A DNA stretch of 64,000 nucleotides. It comes from Microcella flavibacter. GTDB lineage: Bacteria; Actinomycetota; Actinomycetes; Actinomycetales; Microbacteriaceae. Below, one piece after another: positions 54,768 through 63,429 of this stretch. The notes under the pieces were generated by a model. The model was not told the DNA's origin. It saw nothing but the letters and a program-made list of their open reading frames with translations, and ran no database searches. Location of the stretch: NCBI RefSeq assembly GCF_012530535.1, contig NZ_CP051299.1:1302001-1366000 (forward strand). Direction: 5' to 3'. Numbering within the stretch: position 1 is the first letter of the stretch; every line of letters begins with the position of its first letter. Both the position numbers and the translations under genes were made by a program.

Positions 54768-55799
54768 GTGGATTCCGCGACGACCGCACTGCGCCTCATC
54801 GACCGCAATCCCGGGCTCGCCGCCGCCGAGCTGCTGGAGCACCTGGCCCCGCCGCCGCAGTTCGCGGCCGCCAGCCTCGAGAGCTACGTGCCCGACCCCG
54901 CGCATCCCTCGCAGTCGGAGGCGGTCGAGGCGGTGCGGCGGTTCGCCGACGGCGTGCCGGACGCGCCCGCCACGGGGCTCGCCGGACTCTTCCGCCGCAA
55001 GGCCCCGGTGGTGGTCGACAAGCCGGGCATCTACCTCGACGGCGGCTTCGGCGTCGGCAAGACCCACCTGCTCGCCGCACTCTGGCACCGCACCCCGGGC
55101 CGCAAGCACTTCGGCACCTTCATCGAGTACACCGCGCTCGTCGGCGCGCTCGGCTACGCGCAGGCGGTCGCGGCGCTGTCGGGCGCGCGGCTCATCGCGA
55201 TCGACGAGTTCGAGCTCGACGACCCGGGGGACACGATGGTGATGTCGCGCCTGCTCGGTCAGCTGGTGGCGGGCGGAACGCGCATCGCCGCCACCTCGAA
55301 CACCCCGCCGCACGCGCTCGGCGAGGGGCGCTTCGCGGCCCAGGACTTCCTGCGCGAGATCACCGCGCTCGCCGACCGCTTCGACATCCTCCGCATCGAC
55401 GGCGACGACTACCGCAAGCGCGACATCGAGGGGCACGCGGTCACGCTCGACGAGGCCGCCTTCGAGGAGCGGATGCGCGAGGAGACCGCGCGCGGCACCG
55501 CCACCATCGACGACTTCGCCGCGGTGCTGCACCACCTCTCGACCGTGCACCCGAGCCGGTACATCGGTCTCATCGACGGGCTGACGGCGATCGGGCTGCG
55601 CGACGTGACGGTGCTGCGCAACCAGACCGACGCCCTGCGGCTCGTGGCGCTCGTCGACCGGCTCTACGACGCGCAGATCCGCATCGCGACGACCGGCGTG
55701 CCGCTCGACGGCATCTTCACCGACGACATGCTGTCGGGCGGCTACCGCAAGAAGTACCTGCGCGCCGTCTCGCGCATGATCGCGCTCACCACGGCCTGA
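54768..55799 (+). CDS. zapE: ZapE / AFG1-like ATPase
   Basis: A 343-residue AAA-type ATPase linked to cell division in E. coli. Walker A is GGFGVGKTH (about 92-100), Walker B LIAIDEFEL (about 142-150), followed by GTRIAATSNTPPHALG (sensor 1 Asn) and the AFG1 landmark FAAQDFLREI. The GTG start has GAGGAG ten bases upstream; the long upstream frame is antisense to sseA. A TATCCT hexamer at 54670-54675 may be its -10 box. Confidence 0.92.
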   Translation: MDSATTALRLIDRNPGLAAAELLEHLAPPPQFAAASLESYVPDPAHPSQSEAVEAVRRFADGVPDAPATGLAGLFRRKAPVVVDKPGIYLDGGFGVGKTHLLAALWHRTPGRKHFGTFIEYTALVGALGYAQAVAALSGARLIAIDEFELDDPGDTMVMSRLLGQLVAGGTRIAATSNTPPHALGEGRFAAQDFLREITALADRFDILRIDGDDYRKRDIEGHAVTLDEAAFEERMREETARGTATIDDFAAVLHHLSTVHPSRYIGLIDGLTAIGLRDVTVLRNQTDALRLVALVDRLYDAQIRIATTGVPLDGIFTDDMLSGGYRKKYLRAVSRMIALTTA

Positions 55800-55831
55800 A
55801 CGGCGTCCAGGGGATGCTCCCTCGGCACCGG

Positions 55832-55991
55832 TAGACTTCCCAGTCAGGAGCGCCGGGAAGTCTGGTCGGCCCCTCGGCGCGCAGCCGAGCGGATCCGCAC
55901 CGTCGACGGCGGAACCCGTCGGCCACGCCCCAGAGGACCCCATGCTCCCTCCCTGCCCGACGACCGCCCGCCCGGCACCGACGGCGGCGCC
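55832..55991 (+). promoter_or_regulatory. Promoter and long structured leader of the mrp operon, candidate riboswitch
   Basis: TAGACT (55832-55837) is the -10 box, with a start near 55844 and a leader of about 148 nt, unusual in this leaderless-rich window. Visible structure: hairpin CTCGGC-GCGCA-GCCGAG (55873-55889) and self-complementary GCGGATCCGC and CCGTCGACGG. Long-range pairs are GGCC (55868-55871) with GGCC (55921-55924) and CTGG (55862-55865) with CCAG (55930-55933). GGTC (55864-55867) could instead pair with GACC (55936-55939), covering the Shine-Dalgarno GAGGA (55933-55937). Two exclusive pairings around the ribosome site suggest a cation-responsive switch, which is inference. Confidence 0.5.
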
Positions 55992-55995
55992 GTGA
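55942..55995 (+). CDS. Possible 17-residue leader peptide of the mrp operon
   Basis: GAGGA (55933-55937) lies 4 nt before an ATG opening MLPPCPTTARPAPTAAP, whose TGA overlaps the mrpA GTG (GTGA, 55992-55995). The mrpA start has no Shine-Dalgarno of its own, so it is probably translated by coupling to this Pro/Ala-rich leader. The peptide may have no role beyond that. Confidence 0.5.
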   Translation: MLPPCPTTARPAPTAAP

Positions 55996-58874
55996 GCCTT
56001 ATCGTGCTGCTCGGCGGCGCGCTCGCGACGGTCGGCCTCACCATGCTGGCGACCCGTCTCATCGGGCGCGACGCCGGCTGGATCGCCGCGGCCGCGCTGG
56101 CCGCTCTGGCCGTGCTCGTGGGCGTCCAGGCCGCGCCCGTGATCGCGGGAGGCGAGGCGGTGCGCGAGACGATCGCGTGGATGCCCACCCTCGACATCGC
56201 CGTCCGCCTGCGGCTCGACGGGCTCGCCGCGCTGTTCCTCCTCATCGTGCTCGGCATCGGCGCGCTCGTCATGGCCTACTCCGCCCGGTATCTCTCCGAG
56301 CGCTCGGTGCACGCCCACACGGGCTACTTCGCGTGGATGCTCCTCTTCGCGTTCGCGATGACCGGGCTCGTCCTGGCAGATGACCTCGTGCTGCTCTTCG
56401 TCTTCTGGGAGCTCACGACCCTGTGCTCCTTCGCCCTCATCAACCGCTCGGGCCACCGGGCGAGCGCGCCGGCCGTGCGAACGCTGCTCATCACGGCCAC
56501 CGGGGGTCTCGCGCTCCTCTTCGCCGTCGTCCTGATCGTCGTGCGCACGGGCACGACGGTGCTCAGCGACGCGCTGGGCGACGCCGCGTGGCAGACCGAC
56601 GCGGGCTTCACGGCCGGCGTCGCCGTGCTCGTCGCCCTCGCCGCGATGACGAAGTCGGCGCAGTTCCCGTTCCACCTCTGGCTGCCCGACGCGATGGTCG
56701 CACCGACCCCGGTGAGCGCCTACCTGCACGCCGCGGCGATGGTGAAGGCCGGCATCTACCTGCTCATGCTCTTCTCGCCCGCGCTGGCCGGAACCGTCGT
56801 CTGGCAGTCGGTCCTCGTGACGACGGGTCTCATCACGGCGATCATGGGCGCGGTCTTCGCCCTGCGGCGCTTCGATCTGAAGGAGATCATGGCGTACTCG
56901 ACGGTGAGCCAGCTCGGCTTCATCGTCGCGCTCATCGGCGTCGGAACGCCCTCCGCGCTGACCACCGCGGCGCTGTACACGCTCGCGCACGCGCTCTTCA
57001 AGGCATCGCTCTTCATGGTCGTCGGCATCGTCGACCGGCAGGCGGGCACGCGCGACATCCGGCTGCTCCGCGGACTGAGGAGAGCGCTGCCGAGCACCTT
57101 CGTCGCCACGGTGCTCGCCGGGCTGTCGATGGCCGGGGTGTTCCCGCTGCTCGGATTCGTCTCGAAGGAGTACCTGCTCGGCGGCATGCTCGAGCCGGGC
57201 GGGCCGGAATGGCTGGGCGCGCTCCTCGCGACCACGGCCGTGATCGGAGCGACCGCGACCTTCGCGTACACGGGGCGCATCATCCTCGGCGGGTTCACCG
57301 ACTACCGGGGCACCGACCGCATCGACGAGGCCCTCGACACGCACCGGATGCCCCAGATCGTGTCGGAGGCCTCACCGCTGTTCCTCATCCCGGCCGTCGT
57401 CCCCGCGCTCCTCGGCCTGCTCCTCGGCCCGTCGGTCGCGATGCTCCGGCCGTTGACCGGAGCCGCGGGCAGCGCCGCCGCGGGGGAGACCTACGAGGCG
57501 AGCTTCGCGATCTTCAGCGGGTTCACGCCCGAGCTCGCCCTGTCGATCACGATCATCGTGCTCGGGCTCGTCGTGATCGGCCAGCGCCGACGGCTCGACC
57601 GGGTCTTCGAGGCGCGCATCCTGCCGTTCACGGCCATCGACGTCGTCGAGCGGATCCGCACCGGCGCGATCCGCCTCGGCAGGCGGGTCGGCGGTGCGAC
57701 GCGCACGGATGCTCAGCCGCTGCACCTCGGCGTGCCGTGGCTGCTGCTCGCCCTCGTCATCGGCGCCGCGCTCGTGATGTCGCCCGCGGTGGGCGAGGTC
57801 GTCGAGCCGGGGGAGCCGTGGACGGACGCGCTGCTGCTCGGGCTGCTGGTCGTGACGGTGGTCCCGGCGGTGCTCACCCGATCGCGGCTGACCGCGCTCA
57901 TCCTCGTCGGCGGCGCCGGCTTCGTCGTCGCCCTCTGGTTCTTCGCCCTCGGCGCCATCGACGTCGGGCTCACGCAGCTGCTCGTCGAGCTGCTGACGGT
58001 CGTCGCGCTCGTCCTCATCCTCCGGCGCCTGCCGCCGCTCTTCCACCGCGTGGCGCGCAGCCGCCAGCTGGCGAGCGCCGCCCTGGCAGTCGGCGTGGGC
58101 GCGGCCGCGACCGCCGCCACGCTGTTCTTCACCGGTCGGCGAGAGCTGTCCGCGGTGGGACGGTACTTCCTCGACGAGGCCTACGAGGACACCGGCGGCT
58201 CGAACGTCGTCAACACGATCCTCGTGGACTACCGGGCGCTCGACACCCTCGGCGAGCTCACCGTCATCGCCGTGACCGGCATCGTGCTCATGGGCGTCCT
58301 CGCCCGCCGGCCGCTGCTGCCCGAGCGCACACCCGACATCTCCCATTGGTCGAGAACCGCCCTCGCCCGCAGCACTGACAACACGCTGCCCATCCGGGTC
58401 GTCGCCCGCTGGGCCGCGCCCGTGGTCATCCTCCTCTCGCTGTACCTGCTGCTGCGCGGGCACTACGAACCGGGCGGCGGCTTCATCGCCGCGCTCGTCG
58501 GGGGCACCGGATTCGCCCTGGCCTACCTGGGCGCCGCCACCGATCGCCGGGCACCGATCACCTGGCCGTACCGGGGTCTGCTGGCCGCCGGCATCGTCGT
58601 CGGCGTCGCGAGCGGCATCGGCGGCTACCTCGTCGGCTCGTTCCTCAAGCCCGTGCGCTTCGGCATCCCCCTGCCGTGGGGCGGCGAGTACGGCTTCACC
58701 AGCGCGCTGATCTTCGACCTCGGCGTCTACTTCGCCGTCATCGCCATCGTCATCGCCGTGCTCAACGAGCTCGGCGGCGTCACCGAGCGGCGGGGGAGCG
58801 ACGACGTCATCGAGGGCGCCGAGCCCACCGTCGATCCCGCATCCGACCCGAGCCGGAAGGAGGCGGTCTCATGA
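55992..58874 (+). CDS. mrpA: Mrp antiporter subunits A and B fused (MrpAB)
   Basis: The largest subunit of the multi-protein Na+(K+)/H+ antiporter, related to NuoL of complex I. The 960 residues form about 20 helices. The antiporter core has DDLVLLFVFWELTTLCSF (key Glu), AAMTKSAQFPFHLWLPDAM (key Lys and His) and YLHAAAMVKAGIYLLMLF. From about residue 795, LLRGHYEPGGGFIAALVGG and PWGGEYGFTSALIFDLGVY are the MrpB domain, here fused rather than separate. It starts at a GTG coupled to a leader peptide. mrpC, D, E, F and G follow with 4-nt overlaps, giving even translation. Confidence 0.95.
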   Translation: MSLIVLLGGALATVGLTMLATRLIGRDAGWIAAAALAALAVLVGVQAAPVIAGGEAVRETIAWMPTLDIAVRLRLDGLAALFLLIVLGIGALVMAYSARYLSERSVHAHTGYFAWMLLFAFAMTGLVLADDLVLLFVFWELTTLCSFALINRSGHRASAPAVRTLLITATGGLALLFAVVLIVVRTGTTVLSDALGDAAWQTDAGFTAGVAVLVALAAMTKSAQFPFHLWLPDAMVAPTPVSAYLHAAAMVKAGIYLLMLFSPALAGTVVWQSVLVTTGLITAIMGAVFALRRFDLKEIMAYSTVSQLGFIVALIGVGTPSALTTAALYTLAHALFKASLFMVVGIVDRQAGTRDIRLLRGLRRALPSTFVATVLAGLSMAGVFPLLGFVSKEYLLGGMLEPGGPEWLGALLATTAVIGATATFAYTGRIILGGFTDYRGTDRIDEALDTHRMPQIVSEASPLFLIPAVVPALLGLLLGPSVAMLRPLTGAAGSAAAGETYEASFAIFSGFTPELALSITIIVLGLVVIGQRRRLDRVFEARILPFTAIDVVERIRTGAIRLGRRVGGATRTDAQPLHLGVPWLLLALVIGAALVMSPAVGEVVEPGEPWTDALLLGLLVVTVVPAVLTRSRLTALILVGGAGFVVALWFFALGAIDVGLTQLLVELLTVVALVLILRRLPPLFHRVARSRQLASAALAVGVGAAATAATLFFTGRRELSAVGRYFLDEAYEDTGGSNVVNTILVDYRALDTLGELTVIAVTGIVLMGVLARRPLLPERTPDISHWSRTALARSTDNTLPIRVVARWAAPVVILLSLYLLLRGHYEPGGGFIAALVGGTGFALAYLGAATDRRAPITWPYRGLLAAGIVVGVASGIGGYLVGSFLKPVRFGIPLPWGGEYGFTSALIFDLGVYFAVIAIVIAVLNELGGVTERRGSDDVIEGAEPTVDPASDPSRKEAVS

Positions 58875-59218
58875 GTCTCGCCATCAGCATCGGCATCCTC
58901 ACCGCCGCCGGGGTGTTCCTCGTACTGCAGCGCGGCATGATCCGCATCATCCTGGGCTTCGTCCTGCTCACCCATGCCGTCAACCTGCTCATCATCGCGG
59001 CGGGCGGGGTCGGCCGGCGCGAGGCGCCCTTCTTCGGCGGCGACACGAGCAGCGCCGCGGACGCCCTGCCGCAGGCGTTCGTGCTCACGGCCATCGTCAT
59101 CGCCTTCGCGATCACCGTCGTCCTCGCGACCTTCGCCGTGATCGGGCGACGCGATGATGACACCGAGGCGGCCGATGAGTCGTCGCCGGTCGAGAGCGGC
59201 GCGGAGGCAGAGCGATGA
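58871..59218 (+). CDS. mrpC: Mrp antiporter subunit C
   Basis: A 115-residue NuoK-like membrane protein with three helices. QRGMIRIILGFVLLTHAVNLLIIAAG is the MrpC landmark (split: GMIRIILGFVLLTHAVNLL), then DALPQAFVLTAIVIAFA, the family's conserved third-helix start. The C-terminal tail is acidic and cytoplasmic. ATG overlaps the mrpA stop and its own stop overlaps mrpD. Confidence 0.95.
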   Translation: MSLAISIGILTAAGVFLVLQRGMIRIILGFVLLTHAVNLLIIAAGGVGRREAPFFGGDTSSAADALPQAFVLTAIVIAFAITVVLATFAVIGRRDDDTEAADESSPVESGAEAER

Positions 59219-60843
59219 CCGGCGCGCTGCAGAGCCTCCTGCCGATGTTCGTCGGGGCCCCGCTGCTGCTGGGCGGCATCCTGCTAGTCGTGACGCGGCA
59301 CCAACGTCTGCGCCAGGGCATCGGGATGGCGACGCTCCTGATCCTCCTCGGCGGCGCGATCGCGCTGCTGGTGATGACCGCCGACGGCTCCGTGGTCGCC
59401 GAGCAGATCGCCCTCTGGCCCGGCGGGGTGGCGATCCCGTTCATCGCGGACGCCTTCTCGAGCCTGATCCTCACTATCGCGCTCCTCGTGGCCGTCGTGA
59501 GCTACCAGTACCTGGTCGCCAGCCGCGAGGCGCGCGACCCCTCGATCACCTCCTTCGTGCTCGTCCTCATCGGCGGAGTCGCAGGCGCCCTGCTGACCGC
59601 CGATCTGTTCAACCTGTTCGTCTTCATCGAAGTGATGCTGCTGCCGTCCTACGGACTGCTCGTCATCCTCAGTCGCCGCGGCGACATGGCCGGCTCGCGC
59701 CTCTACGTGACGGTGAACCTGCTCGCCTCGACGCTCTTCCTCACCGGGGTCGGACTCATCTACGCCGTGGAGGGCACGGTCAATCTCGGCGAGCTCGCGG
59801 GAGCCGCCGACGACCCCGTCACCGCGATCGCGGCAGCGGTGTGCCTCTCGGCGATCGCCGTGAAGGCCGCGGTGTTCCCCGTGCACGGCTGGCTCGCGCG
59901 CGCGTACCGCTCGGCGTCCCCGGCCGTCGCCGCACTCTTCTCGGGTCTGCACACCAAGGTCGCGGTCTACATCATCTACCGCATCGTCTCGGTCGTCTTC
60001 GAGGGCGACGAGCGGTGGATGTCCGCGATCCTGATCCTCGCGGCGATCACCCTCGTCGTGGGAGCCCTGGCCGGCCTCGGCGAGCGCGAGGTGCGACCCA
60101 TGCTGCTCTTCCAGATGGTGAGCGGGATCGGCTTCATCCTCGTCGGGGTGACGCTCTCCACGCCGCTCGGCCTCACGGCGGGGATCGCCTACATGGTGCA
60201 CCACATGGTCGTCATGGGCTCGTTGCTGCTCGTCGCCAGCGCGATCGAGCAGACGTACGGCACGGGCCGCCTCGATCGTGTCTCCGGGCTGCGGTCGCGC
60301 GAGCCGCTGCTCACCGTCGCGTTCATCATCGCGGCGCTGTCGCTCGCGGGTCTGCCCCCGTTCTCCGGCTTCATCGCGAAGTACGCCCTCGTGCTCGCGA
60401 GTGCCGACGCCGGTCGGGTGCTCGTCGCCGGACTGCTCGTGCTCGTCAGCCTGCTCTCGCTCATGGCGATGATGCGGATCTGGGCGGACGTCTTCAACGG
60501 CAAACGCCACGCCGACGTCGAGCTGCTCGCCGCCGAGTCGCGTCTGCGGCTCGAGCGCGGGCTGTTCGACGACGAGCCGATCGATCGCGCGGCGGTGGCC
60601 GCCGAGGCGGAGGACGCCGTCGAGCGCCTGGCGCCGCCGAAGCGGGCGACCACGACGGAGGAGGATCCGCACGAGCACCGGGGCACACGCATCCCGACCG
60701 CCCTCATCGTGCCCGCCCTCCTCCTCGCCGCGGTCTCGGTCGGCCTCGGGCTCGGCGGCGAGCTGCTGCTCGCGATGTCGGAGCGGGCAGGGGCCGCGCT
60801 GCTCGACACCGCCGGGTACGTCAGGGCGGTGATGGGGCGATGA
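59215..60843 (+). CDS. mrpD: Mrp antiporter subunit D
   Basis: A 542-residue NuoM/N-like proton-channel subunit with about 14 helices. Landmarks: ADLFNLFVFIEVMLLPSYGLL (key Glu), AIAVKAAVFPVHGWLARAY (key Lys, His) and PAVAALFSGLHTKVAVYIIYR (second key Lys). A charged cytoplasmic loop of about 70 residues (about 425-495, EDAVERLAPPKRATTTEEDP) before the last helices is longer than in classic MrpD. Coupled to its neighbours by ATGA overlaps. Confidence 0.95.
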   Translation: MTGALQSLLPMFVGAPLLLGGILLVVTRHQRLRQGIGMATLLILLGGAIALLVMTADGSVVAEQIALWPGGVAIPFIADAFSSLILTIALLVAVVSYQYLVASREARDPSITSFVLVLIGGVAGALLTADLFNLFVFIEVMLLPSYGLLVILSRRGDMAGSRLYVTVNLLASTLFLTGVGLIYAVEGTVNLGELAGAADDPVTAIAAAVCLSAIAVKAAVFPVHGWLARAYRSASPAVAALFSGLHTKVAVYIIYRIVSVVFEGDERWMSAILILAAITLVVGALAGLGEREVRPMLLFQMVSGIGFILVGVTLSTPLGLTAGIAYMVHHMVVMGSLLLVASAIEQTYGTGRLDRVSGLRSREPLLTVAFIIAALSLAGLPPFSGFIAKYALVLASADAGRVLVAGLLVLVSLLSLMAMMRIWADVFNGKRHADVELLAAESRLRLERGLFDDEPIDRAAVAAEAEDAVERLAPPKRATTTEEDPHEHRGTRIPTALIVPALLLAAVSVGLGLGGELLLAMSERAGAALLDTAGYVRAVMGR

Positions 60844-61220
60844 TGAACTCCAGTTGGAGCCTGCCGCTGCGCTGCCTCGCCTTCATCGGGTGGTTCACCG
60901 GTCAGTTCCTCGTGACGAGCCTGCAGGTGAGCGCCCTGATCCTCACGCCCGGGCGCCAGCCGGAGCCGGGCATCGTCCGTTTCGCACTGGCGGAGCTCAG
61001 CGAGGCTGAACTCACCCTGCTCATCGCCCTGGTCACGATCACGCCCGACACTCTGGTCATCGCGGTCGACCGCGAGCGGCACGAGATGTTCGTGCACGGG
61101 ATGTTCGTGGGAGACGATCCCGAGCAGCTGCGGGCCGGACTGCGCACGACCCAGGACCGCTTGATCCGCGGGGTCCGACGGCGACCCGACGCCGCGCCCG
61201 CACGGAAGGACGCCGCATGA
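60840..61220 (+). CDS. mrpE: Mrp antiporter subunit E
   Basis: A 126-residue subunit starting with two Met codons; the first overlaps the mrpD stop. Two N-terminal helices are followed by a soluble part with the MrpE landmarks ALVTITPDTLVIAVDRERHEMFVHG (split: LVTITPDTLVIAVD; MFVHGMFV) and a basic C-terminus. MrpE is unique to Mrp antiporters and has no complex I relative. At 126 residues it is shorter than the 158 of Bacillus. Confidence 0.93.
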   Translation: MMNSSWSLPLRCLAFIGWFTGQFLVTSLQVSALILTPGRQPEPGIVRFALAELSEAELTLLIALVTITPDTLVIAVDRERHEMFVHGMFVGDDPEQLRAGLRTTQDRLIRGVRRRPDAAPARKDAA

Positions 61221-61483
61221 TCCCCGACGCCGTCGCCGCGATCGTCCTCGCCCTCCTGGCGCTGACCATCGTGCTCGCCGTGATCCGCATCGTGCGGGGC
61301 CCGACCGCCGGCGATTCCGCCGCGGCGGGCGACCTGATCTTCTTCGCCTTCATCGGCGTCGTCGCCGTCTTCGGTCTGCAGTTCGCGATCGGCGCGGTGA
61401 TCGACATCATCCTCGTGGCGGCAGTGCTCGGGTTCCTCTCGATCCTCTCGCTCGCGCGACTGCTCCAAGGGGGCAAGCGATGA
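61217..61483 (+). CDS. mrpF: Mrp antiporter subunit F
   Basis: An 88-residue protein with three helices: AAIVLALLALTIVLAVI, a middle helix with AAGDLIFFAFIGVVAVFGL, and DIILVAAVLGFLSILSLARLL, all MrpF landmarks, including RIVRGPTAGDS between the first two. Overlaps both neighbours by 4 nt. Confidence 0.93.
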   Translation: MIPDAVAAIVLALLALTIVLAVIRIVRGPTAGDSAAAGDLIFFAFIGVVAVFGLQFAIGAVIDIILVAAVLGFLSILSLARLLQGGKR

Positions 61484-61881
61484 CCGGCGAGCTCCTCGTG
61501 ACCGTGCTCGGCAGCGCGCTCCTCATCAGCGGGGCGCTCGTCCTCGTCGTCGCGGGCATCGGCCTCATCCGGCTGCCCGACCTCTACACGAGGACCAGCG
61601 CCATCGGGACGGCGGCAGGACTCGGGGTCGCGCTGCTGATCCTCGGCGTCGTGGTGCTCGATTTCAGCATCCTGAATCTCATCAAGGGGCTGCTCGCCAT
61701 CGTGGCGCAGCTGCTGACGAGCGCGATCGGCAGCTTCGCGCTCGCGCGAGCGGGCTACCTCACGGGCAGCGAGCCTGTCGCGACCACCTCGCCCGATGAG
61801 CTCCGCGATTCCGCCTCACGCGCTGATGCCGCGCGCTCCGACGGGACGCCGGACGGGGGAGGACGCAGGGGGACTGCATAG
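61480..61881 (+). CDS. mrpG: Mrp antiporter subunit G
   Basis: A 133-residue last subunit with three helices and the family landmark GIGLIRLPDLYTRTSAIGTAAGLG (split: IRLPDLYTRTSA). The final 40 residues are a charged cytoplasmic tail. It closes the mrpAB-C-D-E-F-G operon; no clear terminator hairpin follows before the amtB control region. Confidence 0.93.
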   Translation: MTGELLVTVLGSALLISGALVLVVAGIGLIRLPDLYTRTSAIGTAAGLGVALLILGVVVLDFSILNLIKGLLAIVAQLLTSAIGSFALARAGYLTGSEPVATTSPDELRDSASRADAARSDGTPDGGGRRGTA

Positions 61882-61929
61882 CCTCCGAGCACCGCTGCGA
61901 AACCCGATGTTTACATCGGGGCGGATCGC

Positions 61930-61967
61930 GTAACACTCGGGAAACACGGCGACACTCCCGCCGAAAC
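61930..61967 (+). promoter_or_regulatory. GlnR-type operator upstream of amtB
   Basis: GTAAC (61930-61934), 6 nt, GAAAC (61941-61945), 6 nt, ACACT (61952-61956), 6 nt, GAAAC (61963-61967): 11-bp steps. Three of four half-sites match the GlnR consensus; the third is imperfect. It lies 103-141 bp before the amtB ATG and closely resembles the operator upstream of glnA. Confidence 0.72.
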
Positions 61968-62002
61968 CTCTCGCACGGACACTGAGGACGCGCCCGACCT
62001 CG

Positions 62003-62032
62003 TCGGGGGATCCACGACCCGCGGATCCCCGA
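62003..62032 (+). other. Hairpin in the amtB leader
   Basis: GGGGATCC (62006-62013) and GGATCCCC (62023-62030) form an 8-bp stem that can be extended by TCG/CGA with a one-base bulge. It lies about 40 bp before the amtB ATG, between the operator and the Shine-Dalgarno. It could modulate or attenuate expression. Confidence 0.4.
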
Positions 62033-62070
62033 GCCGGGCCGTCCTTCCCACGGTACAAGAGAGGTTCGAC

Positions 62071-63336
62071 ATGGATCAGGGCAACACCGCCTTCCTCCTG
62101 TTCGCCGCAGCACTCGTCCTGCTCATGACTCCCGGTCTCGCGTTCTTCTACGGAGGACTCGTCAAGGCCAAGAGCGTGATCAGCATGATGATGCTCAGCT
62201 TCGGAGCGATGGCCCTCATCGGAGTCCTCTGGGTGCTCTACGGCTACGCGATCACGTTCTCCAACGAGGGCGTCGGCGGCTTCGTCGGCGTCGACGGCAT
62301 CCTCGGCATCGACACCGCGGAGATCGGACTCGCGGGCGTGTACGCCGAGGCCGGCGACCCGCAGGGCGGCTTCCCCCTGATCGCCTTCGCCGCCTTCCAG
62401 GCGACGTTCGCCATCATCACCGTGGCGCTCATCTCGGGCGCCATCGCCGACCGCGCGAAGTTCGGCGCCTGGATGGTCTTCGCGGGCCTGTGGGCGACGC
62501 TGGTGTACTTCCCGGTCGCCAGCTGGGTCTTCAACTTCACCCTCGGTGAGGACGGCAGCGTCGTCGACGGCGGCTGGATCGCCTACACGGTCGGCGCGAT
62601 CGACTTCGCCGGCGGCACCGCGGTGCACATCAACGCCGGAGCGGCGGCGCTCGCGCTCGCCCTCGTGCTCGGCAAGCGCATCGGCTTCGCCAAGGGCGCG
62701 CACGTGCCGCACAACCCGCCGTTCGTGCTCCTCGGCGCCGGCCTGCTCTGGTTCGGCTGGTTCGGCTTCAACGCCGGCTCCGAGCTCGCCGCCGACGGCA
62801 TCGCCGCGATCGCCTTCATGAACACGATCGCCGCCCCCGCCGCCGCCATCATCGGCTGGCTCATCATCGAGAAGATCAAGGACGGCAAGGCCACCTCGGT
62901 GGGCGCCGCCTCGGGCGCCGTCGCGGGCCTCGTCGCCATCACCCCGGCCTGCGCCGTGCTGACCCCCTTCTGGGCGATCGTGCTCGGGCTCGTCGCCGGT
63001 GTGCTCTGCGCGCTCGCCGTCGACCTGAAGTTCAAGCTCGGCTTCGACGACTCGCTCGACGTCGTGGGAATCCACCTCGTCGGCGGTCTCATCGGCACGC
63101 TCTACATCGGCCTCCTCGGCGAGGGCGTCGGCCTCTTCTTCGGCTTCGGTGCCGAGCAGCTCGGCAAGCAGGCCATCGCCGCCTTCGCGGTGATGATCTA
63201 CTCCTTCGTGGTCGCCTACATCATCGGCCTCGCGATCGAGAAGACCATGGGCTTCCGCGTCACGCAGGAGGACGAGCTCGCGGGCATCGACCCCGTCGTC
63301 CACGGCGAGGAGGGCTACGTGCTCGAGACCCGCTAA
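62071..63336 (+). CDS. amtB: Ammonium transporter
   Basis: Trimeric inner-membrane channel for ammonium, 421 residues and 11 helices. Landmarks: TPGLAFFYGGLVKAKS in helix 1, DFAGGTAVHINAG with the first pore His186, GWFGFNAGSEL, and DVVGIHLVGG with the second pore His335. The C-terminus is short. AGAGAGG precedes the ATG. It is a separate unit from mrp with its own GlnR-type operator. No glnK or glnD gene follows, unlike in many actinobacteria; an Amt-like protein lies there instead. Confidence 0.97.
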   Translation: MDQGNTAFLLFAAALVLLMTPGLAFFYGGLVKAKSVISMMMLSFGAMALIGVLWVLYGYAITFSNEGVGGFVGVDGILGIDTAEIGLAGVYAEAGDPQGGFPLIAFAAFQATFAIITVALISGAIADRAKFGAWMVFAGLWATLVYFPVASWVFNFTLGEDGSVVDGGWIAYTVGAIDFAGGTAVHINAGAAALALALVLGKRIGFAKGAHVPHNPPFVLLGAGLLWFGWFGFNAGSELAADGIAAIAFMNTIAAPAAAIIGWLIIEKIKDGKATSVGAASGAVAGLVAITPACAVLTPFWAIVLGLVAGVLCALAVDLKFKLGFDDSLDVVGIHLVGGLIGTLYIGLLGEGVGLFFGFGAEQLGKQAIAAFAVMIYSFVVAYIIGLAIEKTMGFRVTQEDELAGIDPVVHGEEGYVLETR

Positions 63337-63355
63337 CGGTCCGAACGCACCACCC

Positions 63356-63395
63356 GGCGGGGCGCTACTCTACCCACAGAGAGCAGCGCCCCGCC
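63356..63395 (+). terminator. Terminator after amtB
   Basis: GGCGGGGCGCT (63356-63366) and AGCGCCCCGCC (63385-63395) form a perfect 11-bp stem. A TACTCT hexamer in the loop could serve as -10 for the next gene. Confidence 0.75.
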
Positions 63396-63429
63396 TTCGT
63401 CTGCCTGCGGCCGAGCACGAGGAGCCCCG

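Noticed and set aside
55842-55849. AGTCAGGA in the mrp leader, resembling part of the cobalamin riboswitch B12 box
   Set aside because: It lies at the very start of the transcript, with none of the other conserved cobalamin-riboswitch segments before it, and the operon has no link to B12.
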